A DNA stretch of 64,000 nucleotides from Musa acuminata AAA Group (Eukaryota > Streptophyta > Magnoliopsida > Zingiberales > Musaceae), in NCBI RefSeq assembly GCF_036884655.1, contig NC_088335.1, positions 40,379,501 to 40,443,500 on the forward strand. The letters run 5' to 3'. Shown here in pieces: positions 51,021-62,589 of this stretch (positions within the stretch are counted from its first letter, which is position 1; each line of letters opens with the position of its first letter). The position numbers and the translations under genes were made by a program. The notes below the pieces were generated by a model that was not told where the DNA came from, did no database searches, and saw only the letters and a list, made by a program, of their open reading frames with translations.

Positions 51021-52962
51021 GAAGAGGCATACGATATGTTGTGATTTCCTTTTTATTCTGGCCCAAAAAAACGGTAACGAAAAGGAAGAATATCCAACGA
51101 TATAATCATCGATCTATCGGGAGAATATATCGTTTTTTTCTCGGGGCGCTCGGATCCGCGCCTATCCGCGTCGAGTTGCCGCGTGGCGGCGCGTGGGACC
51201 CTGCGACTCTACAACCACGCCGAGGCGGTCGTCTCGCGAGAACATCGCGGTACATCGTGGGTGTCGTAGATAAGGGTGAGCGAGATAGATCTTATCCAGG
51301 GGAGGAAGGAGTCCAAGCACCGTATCCACGGACGGCCGTGATGGCGCCACGGTGTTTCCGCTACCCATCTCTTTCCAATATTAACGCGTTCTTCGCCTTT
51401 CTTTCCTGGCGAACGACGTCATCATTTACGCGCGTCGGGGGGACGAATACTTTCCTTTCCCACCTCCGTTGTTCTTACCTTCGTCATGATTGGTGATCAG
51501 TCCTGGGCCCACCGATACTTCTTGCAGCAACATGCGGGGATTTTGCTGATTAGTTTTATCTTGTGTAATCTAGATATGTTTTGTACAGTTGTATTTCAAG
51601 TATTTATTGCAGACGCTATTAGTTAGGCAGCAGATTTAAAAATCTTTTTGGGGTTATGATGGACTTCCTCTCCAGTGCAGAGTAGAGGTAAATGCATGCA
51701 TGCATGCACATGCACTTTTGAATAGGAGAAAGGGGAGGGAATTGCTTCCAGGGAAGGTGAGGTGTGGGTTGGTGTGGTGTGAATGTTGAAAAAGGAAGAG
51801 GTTCCATGGCACACAATCTCAGCCATTGGAATCATGCAGCTGTGAGACATCTGTTTAAAGAGAAGCCATATTGGACCGAAGCTTTTGCTGAAGAAGGCGT
51901 TGTGGTTTGAGTCGGTCAGCCACCAACTCCCCTCCCCTCTCCTCCCCTCAGATCACCATAACCTAAAAACAAGCCCTCACCAATTTCCTCAAGGCAAGGT
52001 TTAATGGCAGAAAAGCTTACTCAACTCAAGCCAAGTGGAAAGCCGACTGCATCTATCTTTGAATTTATTGCCATTTTCTATGATATCATCTTTTGAATCC
52101 CTGAAACAATTATTGCTGCCGTTTGAAAGAGAGAAGTTTTCTTTGAGAGGACCATAATGTGTGGCCGGTGGATCATCTATGATGGATTCAAAAAGCTCTG
52201 TGGGGAAGTTTCCTCGGAGGAAGTGGCTGAGCAGACTCCGTCTTATTATACCTATTGTTCAGTTAAAAGAAACAAAATATTGTTACACATATAATAATGT
52301 CATCATGTAAATAGCATAAAAAAAAAAAGAAACATAAGGAAACCCAGAAAAAAAAAAGAAAAAGAAAATCAAGAGCTTCAACAATAAGAAAAATAGGAGT
52401 TAGAAAATGCATATAAATCCTTAATTACAAAAAGAAACATTTTTATTTTCTTGAAATAGAGGTATGTGGTTTTTTTTTTTTGCTATTAATATATACATAC
52501 AAAATTTTTAAACAATTAAGATTAATCAGATATGTTTATTTTTTTGGTTTAATTTAATCAAAATTTGATTGAGCCTAAAAGTATTATGAGACTGGCGAGT
52601 CCAAATTAAGAATGGCTTATTTGACTTAACTTCTTTCTTTTCTTTTTATATAATTTTTGTGACTATTTATTGTTGGGAAAATATCAAAGACATGGGAAAA
52701 AGTCACTAACAAATATTATTAATTAGTAAGACTAAACTTCCCATCAGATAAAAAATTAATGGTTTTCCCAACTTTTGGGGATTTGATGGTCTTGAGCGTT
52801 GCAACCTCATCACATAAATTATATTAGTGACTTGTGCCCATATATAGCTCTAGTATTTTTCCCTCCATCAGTAAGTTATTGCTTTGACCTTTATTGTTCT
52901 TCAGATATACACTCACATGTTCTACAAATAATATATTTCTAAATATTAATATCATTCATTCA

Positions 52963-52966
<4 letters not shown>

Positions 52967-53027
<61 letters not shown>
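52967..53027. repeat. (TA)n microsatellite
   Basis: About 30 TA repeats. Confidence 0.95.
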
Positions 53028-53030
<3 letters not shown>

Positions 53031-53235
53031 CTCATCAACATTCATCCTAAAATCTCAAGTTAGTCATATATGCAATTTGAATTTCTATACGTAATAAATA
53101 TATATATATTATACTCATTATTTTTATTACAATCAACTATAGGTTCACTCAGCACTCTTTAAAGGGTATTAACATCAATTAAAGTTTACTCAAGGATAAA
53201 AGATGATCATGGAGATGAATCTATAGGATACAATC

Positions 53236-53238
<3 letters not shown>

Positions 53239-53290
<52 letters not shown>
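53239..53290. repeat. (TA)n microsatellite
   Basis: About 26 TA repeats, 210 bases after the previous tract. Confidence 0.95.
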
Positions 53291-53292
<2 letters not shown>

Positions 53293-53366
53293 CTTTTTTT
53301 TCCTATATGGAGAGACAGGTATTCACTTGTCCACCCAATTTTTCCCAACTAGCTAAAATTTGGGAC

Positions 53367-53370
<4 letters not shown>

Positions 53371-53419
<49 letters not shown>
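53371..53419. repeat. (CT)n microsatellite
   Basis: About 24 CT repeats. Confidence 0.95.
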
Positions 53420-53420
<1 letters not shown>

Positions 53421-53717
53421 GTGCCTCACGTTCCTCACCCAGTGTCATGTTCTCTCCAGTTGCAGGTCCAGGCCAGTGCCATTTGCCCTCTCATGGACCA
53501 TCGCAACATGCAAATCCGTGACTCCGTGCCTATCCACTTCAACATGAGCCTTTCACCACCTTTCGTTTTTAATGATCCTCACCAATCTGCACTCAGATAA
53601 TACTCAACATATATAGATCTAGAGAGCAATGAGAATTGTTGAGACCGCATTATTAAGGCCATGCAAAACCTGCAGTGATATGAATGGTGTATATAAAGCC
53701 AGCAAGTGGAACATTGT

Positions 53718-53866
53718 TAGGTTTCTAAGGCTCTAATATTTATCTAAATTTATTCTACGATGCTGAACTAAAAATCTCAGTATTAGGTTTCTAAGGCTCT
53801 AATATTTATCTAAATTTATTCTACGATGCTGAACTAAAAATCTCAGTATTAGGTTTCTAAGGCTCT
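53718..53866. repeat. Tandem repeat, about 67-bp unit, 2.3 copies
   Basis: ttaggtttctaaggctct starts at about 53718, 53784 and 53850. The intervening text (aatatttatctaaatttattctacgatgctg and aactaaaaatctcagta, in pieces) looks identical in the first two copies, so the duplication is recent. Confidence 0.95.
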
Positions 53867-53964
53867 ATTTTCGAGAAACAATTGGAATTAGGATTCCTAT
53901 TATACTAGAATTTGAGTAGCATGCATGGCTTTCTACGTAGCAACATGCATAGCATACCGCTCAC

Positions 53965-54306
53965 CTATTTCGTACCCAAGTATATGAAGCCTGCACCAGA
54001 AGCTGCCTTCACTGTCCCATTCAAATAGATGTTGAAACTGTTGTCATTAGCACTTGTCGGATGTTTTGGTCCGGAGAAGATAAGAAAAGACATGTTAACA
54101 TGCTGCTGCATGTGGAGAGGATGGCCCATCAATGACTTCAAAGTTGAAAGAGAAGCTCCATCGTTTACTGGTTTGCTGTTCAAGGCAGGAATCTGGATCA
54201 CCTGTCCATCATTATGGGATCTCTTCCATAGATTGGAATACGCTTGGAAGAGTAGGGCATGTCCCACAAATCTTGAGGCCTCCTCAGACCCAGTTCTACA
54301 AGGCAT
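53965..54306 (-). CDS. Unidentified ORF, 113 codons
   Basis: Open frame on the minus strand starting MPCRTGSEEASRFVGHALLF and ending ASGAGFIYLGTK. I do not recognise it: no transposon, signal-peptide or membrane motif is evident. It could be a fragment of a multi-exon gene, a decayed gene, or chance. A donor-like aggtgagc follows the stop on the minus strand, which leaves open that this is an exon. Nothing nearby supports a function. Confidence 0.2.
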   Translation of the reverse strand: MPCRTGSEEASRFVGHALLFQAYSNLWKRSHNDGQVIQIPALNSKPVNDGASLSTLKSLMGHPLHMQQHVNMSFLIFSGPKHPTSANDNSFNIYLNGTVKAASGAGFIYLGTK

Positions 54307-54309
54307 ATA

Positions 54310-55600
54310 GAGACATCAAAAGAAACAGTGAAGAGAGAAAGAGAGAGTGAGAGAGAGAGAGGAATTGTACTCTCGTCTAACATGGAGACATGCCCAACAA
54401 TGTTCTTGTATCATACTTGATGAGGCCAGATTACAACGGTACTCTATCTGATATGAAAGAATGGAGTTGATCTGATCCCTTTTCTCATGTGTCGATGCTA
54501 TAGTTTTGGAAAGATTTTGTCGAAAGTTGTAAGGAGATTGTCGAACCATCATACAGAAGAAGGTTGCTTGTCAAAAACTTGTATAAAGAGGTAAAGGATT
54601 AAGGCACTATATGGATCGAAGATGTAATACTCATAATAGCATTCTGAGACTACATCTCCGCATCTAAATCTTAATCTCTCTTCAACTGTCCTCAACTAGC
54701 TTATAAACCCTTTATCTCTTCAAATATAATATGATTTAAGCATCAGAGGAGTTTCCATTCGACAAACCCTTTGTACTCTTTGTTTTATAAATCATGGGCA
54801 TACCACAAGTGATGTTTGTACTCTTCATGACAATCTGACGATAACCTGAAAACTTGTAGCATGGCTTGGCTTTTGGTATTCCCAAAATTTACAAAATCAA
54901 CGAACAAGAAATAAAGGATTCAAATTGGTTTTATCAGTCTCATATCAAAATTTGATATCACCAATAGTTACTACATTAAGACTTACATCACTATTTGTCA
55001 TCATCGACACACAAATACAAAGGTTCGTGAGGAATTATCTATTTTGGATGAGCTCACATGATTTTACCCTTTTGGATGAGTTCCATGAGATGCTACCAAG
55101 AGTACAAGATGATTGACACTTATAAAACTTTTATTCCTTTACTCTTCAATCTATGTAAAACCAAGCATGCTTATCAGTGCTCTTCTAATAGAGGAGCTAA
55201 GTCCTTCTTAGAAAACTTGGAGAAGCATTACATATATAGCAAAAGGTAAAAATAAAAACTGGTTTCCCAAAATAATTTTATTAAATCATCATGCGAAGAT
55301 TGAGAGTGTAAAACTTGAGAAGCAGAAAACTGCATAAAGGGCATGAGACATTCTTACATAGGAGAACTCGTATATCCCATAATATCATATATCCTAGTCC
55401 ATGGATAAATGAACTCTCATAAACTCCTTTTTAGTGGTGACTCACACGATGGATGCAGCAACGATGCACTTCCTCGCGCAAAACATTCTTTCCTCATGAT
55501 CGTGCACCACCATGCAACAACACACAAGGAGGGATTGGTCCCTCTAGTTGTCCTCTCACACCAGAGAGGAGGCAATCGACTGAAGGAAGAAGGGGGGAGG
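54310..55600. other. Intergenic DNA, no gene identified
   Basis: Short (GA)n-like purine run at about 54335-54360, otherwise undistinguished. Short frames at 54925-55250 and 55409-55606 have no motif. The right part may already belong to the long LTR that follows. Confidence 0.4.
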
Positions 55601-56864
55601 AGATAAGGAGGGTGACAACAATAGGGGTCTAACCTATGACCCTTTTAGTTCCAACTCCTATTTATAGAGAGCTTCTTTTAACTAGCCCTAATGGATCCTT
55701 CTTAGTGGGTAGTGGATTCTAATCAAATAATCATTGCCTTAATGAATATTAGATCCTTATCCAATAACCACTCTAAGCTCTACTGAGTTTTTATCATATA
55801 TCTCATATTCAATCCTCTATTCATTGAATTGTCCATCATATATGACCCTTTAGGCCCAATACTGAACTGGCCGTGAGTTGCGTATGTTATAACTCCTTCC
55901 GACTTAGTGAATTATTATCCTCATAATAATTCATTCAACTCATCGACTATAGACGTACTAGGCCATAGTCCTTAGACAATATAGGAGGATTTAATCTATT
56001 GGACTTGTCTGCCCTTAATTATTGTGTATCTATAGTCTCTCATCGATCTAATATTCTAAAGACCATATATCAAACATGATGTTGTCAGGCCCATACGGAA
56101 TCCATAATAGTCTCACTCTAATCGGATTCTCTTGGAGAACTCATTCACTCTCAATTCGAGTCTCGCTTTTATCAGATTCATCATAATCTAATTAGCCTTA
56201 ACTAAAGATTTTTCTGAGTGAGAGCACATGAGATATTCCTCTCATGATACCGAGAGTGCATAATCCTCTATTGACACTTAATTACCTTCGTAAAGTTGGC
56301 TCCTATTCCTAATGATTGTTTGTACTATATTCAAAACTTACAAACCTATAACTTCGGTATCAAAGAATGGAGTACTCAAACAAAGCATCCTTAGTGTCTC
56401 AAGTCTAAAAATCATATATACAATTGGAACTATGGAATCACTATCCAATGATGATATATCATTAACTATCCAACATTCCGTAAGTAGATCATTCATTAAA
56501 CTTATTCTCCAATGAGCACTTGTACTATATCCCTAGTATCCCTATATAAGCGGCCATGAGACTAGTTGCCTCCATTATCTGGACAGGTATATAGCATATT
56601 AGTCTGTCTGGTTATCTTGATGTCCTTATTATACTACCTATGATCAGAAATAGTTAGGGTATGCATTTAAAGGTGAATTGGTCTCATTATCATGATCGTA
56701 TCATGATCCAATTCTCATTACATAAATCCAAGGACATTATAATATATTCATCATCCAATATAAAGTGAGAAAATATCATAATAATAATAATGAAAAGAAA
56801 TTATGCAGCATATCACACGTGCCATAACTCACGTGATTGGCTTGCAGGGCACTTGTAACTAGCA
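55600..56864 (-). repeat. Long LTR (about 1.2 kb) of the minus-strand copia
   Basis: Matches 36080-37269 and, in parts, 59720-60570 and 61085-61710. Shared phrases include gatgttgtcaggcccata, tctccaatgagcacttg, and cacgtgattggcttgca. Terminal ca at 56864 on the plus strand. The left boundary is approximate. Confidence 0.75.
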
Positions 56865-56889
56865 ATCTCCTGTTTGACTTTGTTTGACT

Positions 56890-59719
56890 TAAAGCCAATC
56901 ACCCACATTCTTGATCCCTATTAGGTCCTAATGACGCTTTAACATAATATGAGATAACAACTTTGTTAGTGAATCTGCAATGTTATCTTCAAATGGAATT
57001 CTTTCTACTACTACATCACCATGGGTTACGATCTCTTTAAATAAGTGGACCCTCCTCAGAACATGTTTATATTTCTGATTAGACCTAGGTTCCTTCACTT
57101 GAGTAATTACCTCATTGTTGTCTTAATATATGAGAATCAGCTCCTTATTGTCTAGCACAACTCTCAGATCTACGATAAACTTCTTTATTCAGATTGTCTC
57201 TTTTGTTGCTTCTGCCACAACAATATACTTCGCCTTAGTGGTTGAGTCAACAATAGTATCTTATTTGAAACTCTTCCAACTTATTGCTCCTCTATTCAGG
57301 GTAAACATATACCCTGAGTTTGACTTGTTATTATCAACAATGGATTTGAAACTTAGCACTCAACCTTGAGGTAACCTCATTCGTATACTAGTAAAAGATT
57401 CTTAATCCTTCTTAAGTACTTAAAGATACACTTTACTACCTTCCAGTATTCCAAACATAGATCCGCCTGATACCAACTCGTACCACTTAGAGCATGTGTT
57501 ATATCATGTCTCGTACATAGTATAGCATACATAATATAACCTATCGCAAAGGTATAGTGTATTCTATTTATGTCTGCCATTTCTATATGAGTCTTTGGAG
57601 ATATACTCTTGGAAGTGATCTTCTATGTCTCATTAGTATGAGACATCTCTTGGAATGGTATATATGCACATAAATTGGGACAAGTCAAACATCCTCTTGG
57701 ATCTATCTCTATAAATTTGAATCATCAAAATGTAGAATGCTTCCCTTAAGTTCTTTATGGAGAAGTATCTAGATAACCAAACCTTAACCGTGCAGAGCAT
57801 TCTTACATTATTCCCAATGATTAAGATATCATCCATAAATAGTACCAAGAAGGTGATAGTGCTTCCACTTACATTCCAATATACACAAGACTCATCTTCA
57901 TTCTTAACGAAGTAATAAGATTTGATTACCTAATTAAATCTTATGTTTCAACTTCGGGAAGCTTGCTTTAGTCTATATATGGATTTAAGCAATCTGCATA
58001 CCTTATGTAGACTTTCCTTAGATACAAATCCCTTAGGCTGTATTATATACACATTCTCCTCAAGGTTGTCATTGAGGAACGTGATTTTCACATCTATCTA
58101 CTAGATCTTATAATTATAGTATACTATAATAACTAACATGATTCAGATGGATTTCAGCATAGCCACATGCAAGAAGGTTTTGTCATAGTCAACACCTTAT
58201 TTTTGATGATATTCTTTCGTCACTAATCTTGCCTTATAGGTCTTTACCTTTCTATCTACTTCGATCTTCTTTTTGAAGATCCATTTGCAATCAATGGATA
58301 CAATACCCTCAGATGCATCAACTATGTTCCAAACCTTGTTGGAGTATATTGAATTCATCTTGAAATTCATAATCTTTTTTCACTTCCTGGAGTCTATGCT
58401 CATAATAGCCTCCTCATAGGTCTAAGAATCGATATCCTCAATGTCATCACCATTGATATGTTCCATATATCTCTCAAGAGGGTTAGACACTCTATCAGAC
58501 CTATACAAAGTTGGAACTTGTGTACTAGATACCTAAACAGACTCGTCCTACAGAATGGTACTTGAGCTAGGTTCTCCAACCTTGCTCAACTCTATCATGC
58601 TCCCACTATTTTCACCAAGAATTTATTCTTTCTCGAGGAACATTGCCCTCTTCGCAATAAAGACCTTTTGGTCCTCAAGGTGATAAAAATAATACTCATA
58701 AGTCTCCTTAGGGTATCCCACAAATTTGCACCATCCCGTCATTGATTTTAATTTATCGGGATTGTGTCTCCTAACGTGGGTAGGGCAACCCTAAATTTTA
58801 ACAACCTTGATATCATGCTTCTTCCCTTTCCATCTCTTATATAGTGTAGGCACTGTCACTTTAGATGGAATTCTGTTTAGAAGATAAGTTGTAGACTTTA
58901 GGGCGTAGCCCCAAAAATAGATAGGTAGGTCGACAAAATTCATTATAAACTGCACCATGTCTAATAGTATATGGTTTTTCCTATCTAATACACAATTGAG
59001 TTGAAGTGTATAAGGAGGAGTCCATTGAGATATGATCTCATGGTCTTTGAGGAACTAATACTCACCTTCTTGATTTGATCGAAGAGTTTTGATATTCTTT
59101 CTAATTTCATTTTCTACCTCATTCTTATATTCCCTGAATTTCTCAAGGCTTCGGACTTATACTTCATTAAGTACACATGTCTATACCTAGAGAAATCATT
59201 AATGAATGTAATGAAGTATGAATAACCACCTATAACCTTAGTTGACATAAGACCACATACATCAATATGTATGAGTTCTAGCAACTTAGTGGCTCTCTCT
59301 CCAATTCCACTAAATGAAAAGTTGGTTAATTTTATTTGAAGGTAAGACTTGTGGGTTGCATAAAATTCATAATCAAATAGATCTAAGTATCCATCCTTTA
59401 GCAACCATTGAATTCATTCCTCGTGGATATGACCCAACTTATAATATCATAGGTATGCATCATTCACCTTATTTCACTTCCTCGTAGACATACCAATATT
59501 CATGACATGTGGAACAATATCTAACATAAATAAATTATTATTTAATATTCCTCTACTAATGATCTCATCATCTAAAATTAGTTAACAACCATTATTCTCA
59601 AAAACTAATTTGTATCCATTATTTGTCAAACAAGAAATAAAAATAATATTTTTGATAATCGAAGGAATGAAATAGCATACATCTAATGCAAGAATAGCTC
59701 CACTAAGCAACTACAAGGT
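56890..59719 (-). pseudogene. Copia pol remnant: protease end, integrase, RT, RNase H
   Basis: On the minus strand from right to left. Protease C-terminal part with ALDVCYFIPSIIKNI (about 59690-59640). Integrase with ERATKLLELIHIDVCGLM, GGYSYFITFINDFSRY and YLMKYKSEA (59310-59150). The RT has KARLVTKEYHQK, IDVKITFLND, LLKSIYRLKQA and VLFMDDILIIGN (58230-57810), with the catalytic MDD intact. RNase H has GYIMYAILCTRHDITHAL and YWKVVKCIFKYLRRIKNLLLVY (57560-57380). Numerous stops and shifts make it non-functional. Confidence 0.85.
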
Positions 59720-59805
59720 TGCTGATCATAGGTTCCCTACAAGCCAATCACGTGAGTGATGATACGTGTGACATTATACACATTATTTTTGCTTATTATA
59801 TTTTG

Positions 59806-59898
<93 letters not shown>

Positions 59899-60570
59899 GA
59901 TATCCATGGATCTATGCAATGAGAATCGGATCATGATAATGAGACCGATTCACATTTAAACACAAACCCTAAATAATCCTAGTCATAAGTTACTCGAGAG
60001 AGACATCGAGATAATCAGACAAATTGGTGTGTTGTATACTCATCCATATGATAGATGTAGATGGTCTTATAGCTGCTCGTGTGGGGATACTAGGGCTATA
60101 ATGCAGGTGCTCATTGGAGAATGAGGTCACTAATTGATCCGCTCACGGAATGTTGGATGGTTTATGATACCTCATTGTCAAACAGTGATTCTGTTGTCCT
60201 AGTGGTGTATCTGGTCCTTAGACTTAAGACACCAAGAATATCCTGTATGAGTACTCCACTCTTTGATACCGGACTTATAGGTTTAGAAGTTCCAGATCTA
60301 GCACAGCCGGTCATCGAGAGTGGTAGCCAACCTTACGAGGGCTATTGAGTGTTGATAGAGGATCATCCGCTCTCGATGTCATGAGAGGAATATCGCATGT
60401 GTTCTTGCTCAAATAAATCTCTAGCGAGAGTCATTCAGACTAAGAGAGATAGAGTTTTCCAAGAGAATCCAATTAGAGCGAGACTCGAGTAGAAACCGTA
60501 TGGGTCTAACAACACCATACCCGATATACAGTCAATAGGATATTAGATGAATGAGGGACTATAGGTACAC
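59720..60570 (+). mobile_element. Long-LTR fragment in plus orientation
   Basis: Begins tgctgatcatagg then caagccaatcacgtgag, the reverse complement of the LTR end at 56864. It continues through the (TA)n tract and matches the reverse complement of 55960-56864 as far as acaacaccatac and gggactatag. It stops abruptly near 60570. It is the inverted partner of 61085-61710. Confidence 0.8.
59809..59895. repeat. (CA)n(TA)n microsatellite within LTR
   Basis: A short CA run passes into about 38 TA repeats, followed by ttgtgatatccatgg, the conserved LTR flank. Confidence 0.95.
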
Positions 60571-61084
60571 GGTAAGCAAGAGGGTGGGGCGGAAACGTTG
60601 TGTTGCCTACCTACGGTCGCCCCCTTTGCGGTTGTCGTTGCAAGCGGTTGCATGCATGCAGATGACAACAAGCTGCCATCTGTGAGGGCAGCAAAGGCAG
60701 CAATAGTTACTGCCCTTTCTCAAAGATTGTATCACACATCATATGAGCAATCACACCAGATGATCATGGACCATAGCCTAATGTGATTAAGCCTGAGACA
60801 ATGAGCATAATCATTCACATCAAGATCTATGTATGCAATGGTGCATCTTCATATACTATGATCATCCATCTCACCCTTGTCGGTTCTATCGGCATTTCGA
60901 TGCATTTTCATGCATCGCGATCATCCGTCTCGGTCTTGTGGGTCCCGCTATCATTTCTACGCTCCTACTACACCTCCTTGTGTAATTATAACTTAATCAT
61001 AAGTACGCAGACCCGATAATAAAAAAGAAATAAAGTGGAGGCTCGCAGGCCTCAATAATAACAATAATCACAAGTACACATACA
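60571..61084. other. Spacer between two inverted LTR fragments
   Basis: About 514 bases unlike the LTR on either side, moderately GC-rich, with phrases such as tgcatgcatgcagatg and gatcatccgtctcgg. No gene motif; possibly part of another element. Confidence 0.5.
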
Positions 61085-61710
<626 letters not shown>

Positions 61711-61855
61711 GTAATAGCATCCTCATAGGTTTAAGAATCAATATCCTCAATATCATCTCCTTTGATATATCCTGCATATCTCTAAAGAGGGTGGGGTACT
61801 ATACTGGTCCTACGTAAAGTTGGAACTTGTGTGCTAGGTACCTAAACAAACTTCG
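61711..61855 (-). pseudogene. Copia internal fragment (upstream of RT), duplicate of 58405-58545
   Basis: cctcataggt.taagaatc, atatcctcaat.tcatc and aaagttggaacttgtgt match 58405-58545. Lying next to the LTR at 61710, it shows an internal deletion in a second copy of the same element family. Confidence 0.8.
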
Positions 61856-62180
61856 TGTTGGGACCCTTTTATTTTATAAGCTTTGAATAATGTTTATTGG
61901 GTCTGTTTAGTTCAGTTAGAGTCGGGTAGAAGTTTACTTAATATTTATTTATTATTAAGAGTCCAAGTCCTGGTGGACTCTAGGTGGAACTCTATAAATA
62001 GTGATATAACCATTTCTTTAAATCAATCAATCAATCAATAAAATGTTATTCTAATATGTGGACAAACCCTAGGAGGCCGATCCCCTCAAAGCGATCAAGG
62101 AGGCCGATCCCCTCGAAGCGATCATTATCATTTTCTTTTCTCCTTTTTCTTCCACAATAACACCTTAGGGTCTTATCATT

Positions 62181-62321
62181 TGGTATCAGAACATTTTATG
62201 ATAAGACTTTAGGGTCTTACCATTTGGTATCAAAGCATTTTACGATAAAACTTCAGGGTCTTATCATTTGATATCATAGCCTTATTATTTGGTATCAAAG
62301 TCTTAACATTTGGTATCAGAG
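62181..62321 (+). repeat. Five tandem PBS-like motifs
   Basis: tggtatcaga at 62181, tggtatcaaagc at 62225, tgatatcatagc at 62269, tggtatcaaag at 62290 and tggtatcagag at 62311. The first three sit in a 44-base repeat that also includes agggtcttatcat, the LTR end; the last two are 21 bases apart. Confidence 0.9.
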
Positions 62322-62544
62322 TAGCGATCCTTGGAGTTCTCACTGTAGTGTTGTCGTAGCTATCAAAAAAAAAAAAAAATTATGTAAGGAAGGGTAAAGC
62401 CGGTAGCCACGAACGTCGATCCTTCTCAACCAAGAAGGAACCTTTGCGTCCCGGCCAACAACCACCGTTGTCACTTCTCCACCACCATCGTTGTTTCGCA
62501 ACCAGCAGCCACCATTGCCACTGTTGTCCCCTCGCTATAATTAT

Positions 62545-62550
62545 CTTCAT

Positions 62551-62586
<36 letters not shown>
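62545..62586. repeat. (GA)n microsatellite
   Basis: Pure GA run within the retrotransposon leader. Confidence 0.9.

Positions 62587-62589
<3 letters not shown>

Larger units (their letters stand above)
51021..53960. other. Intergenic DNA upstream of ADC
   Basis: The first 500 bases are GC-rich presumed ADC promoter, including gacgtcatc near 51416. The rest is AT-rich with long microsatellites. No gene recognised. Confidence 0.5.
55600..59719 (-). mobile_element. Long-LTR Ty1-copia retrotransposon (Angela/Tork-like), minus strand, 5'-truncated
   Basis: The right LTR in element terms (3' LTR) lies at about 55600-56864 and begins, on the minus strand, tgctagttacaag right after a purine-rich tract (aaacaggagat). 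The interior, read leftward from 59719, contains the end of protease, integrase, RT and RNase H with many stops. Gag and the element's own 5' LTR are absent at the right end, where a differently oriented LTR fragment begins at 59720. The lineage is inferred from the integrase text and the long LTR and is tentative. Confidence 0.8.

Noticed and set aside
59719..59934. Tyr-Ile repeat frames on both strands
   Set aside because: Low-complexity product of the (CA)n(TA)n tract inside an LTR.
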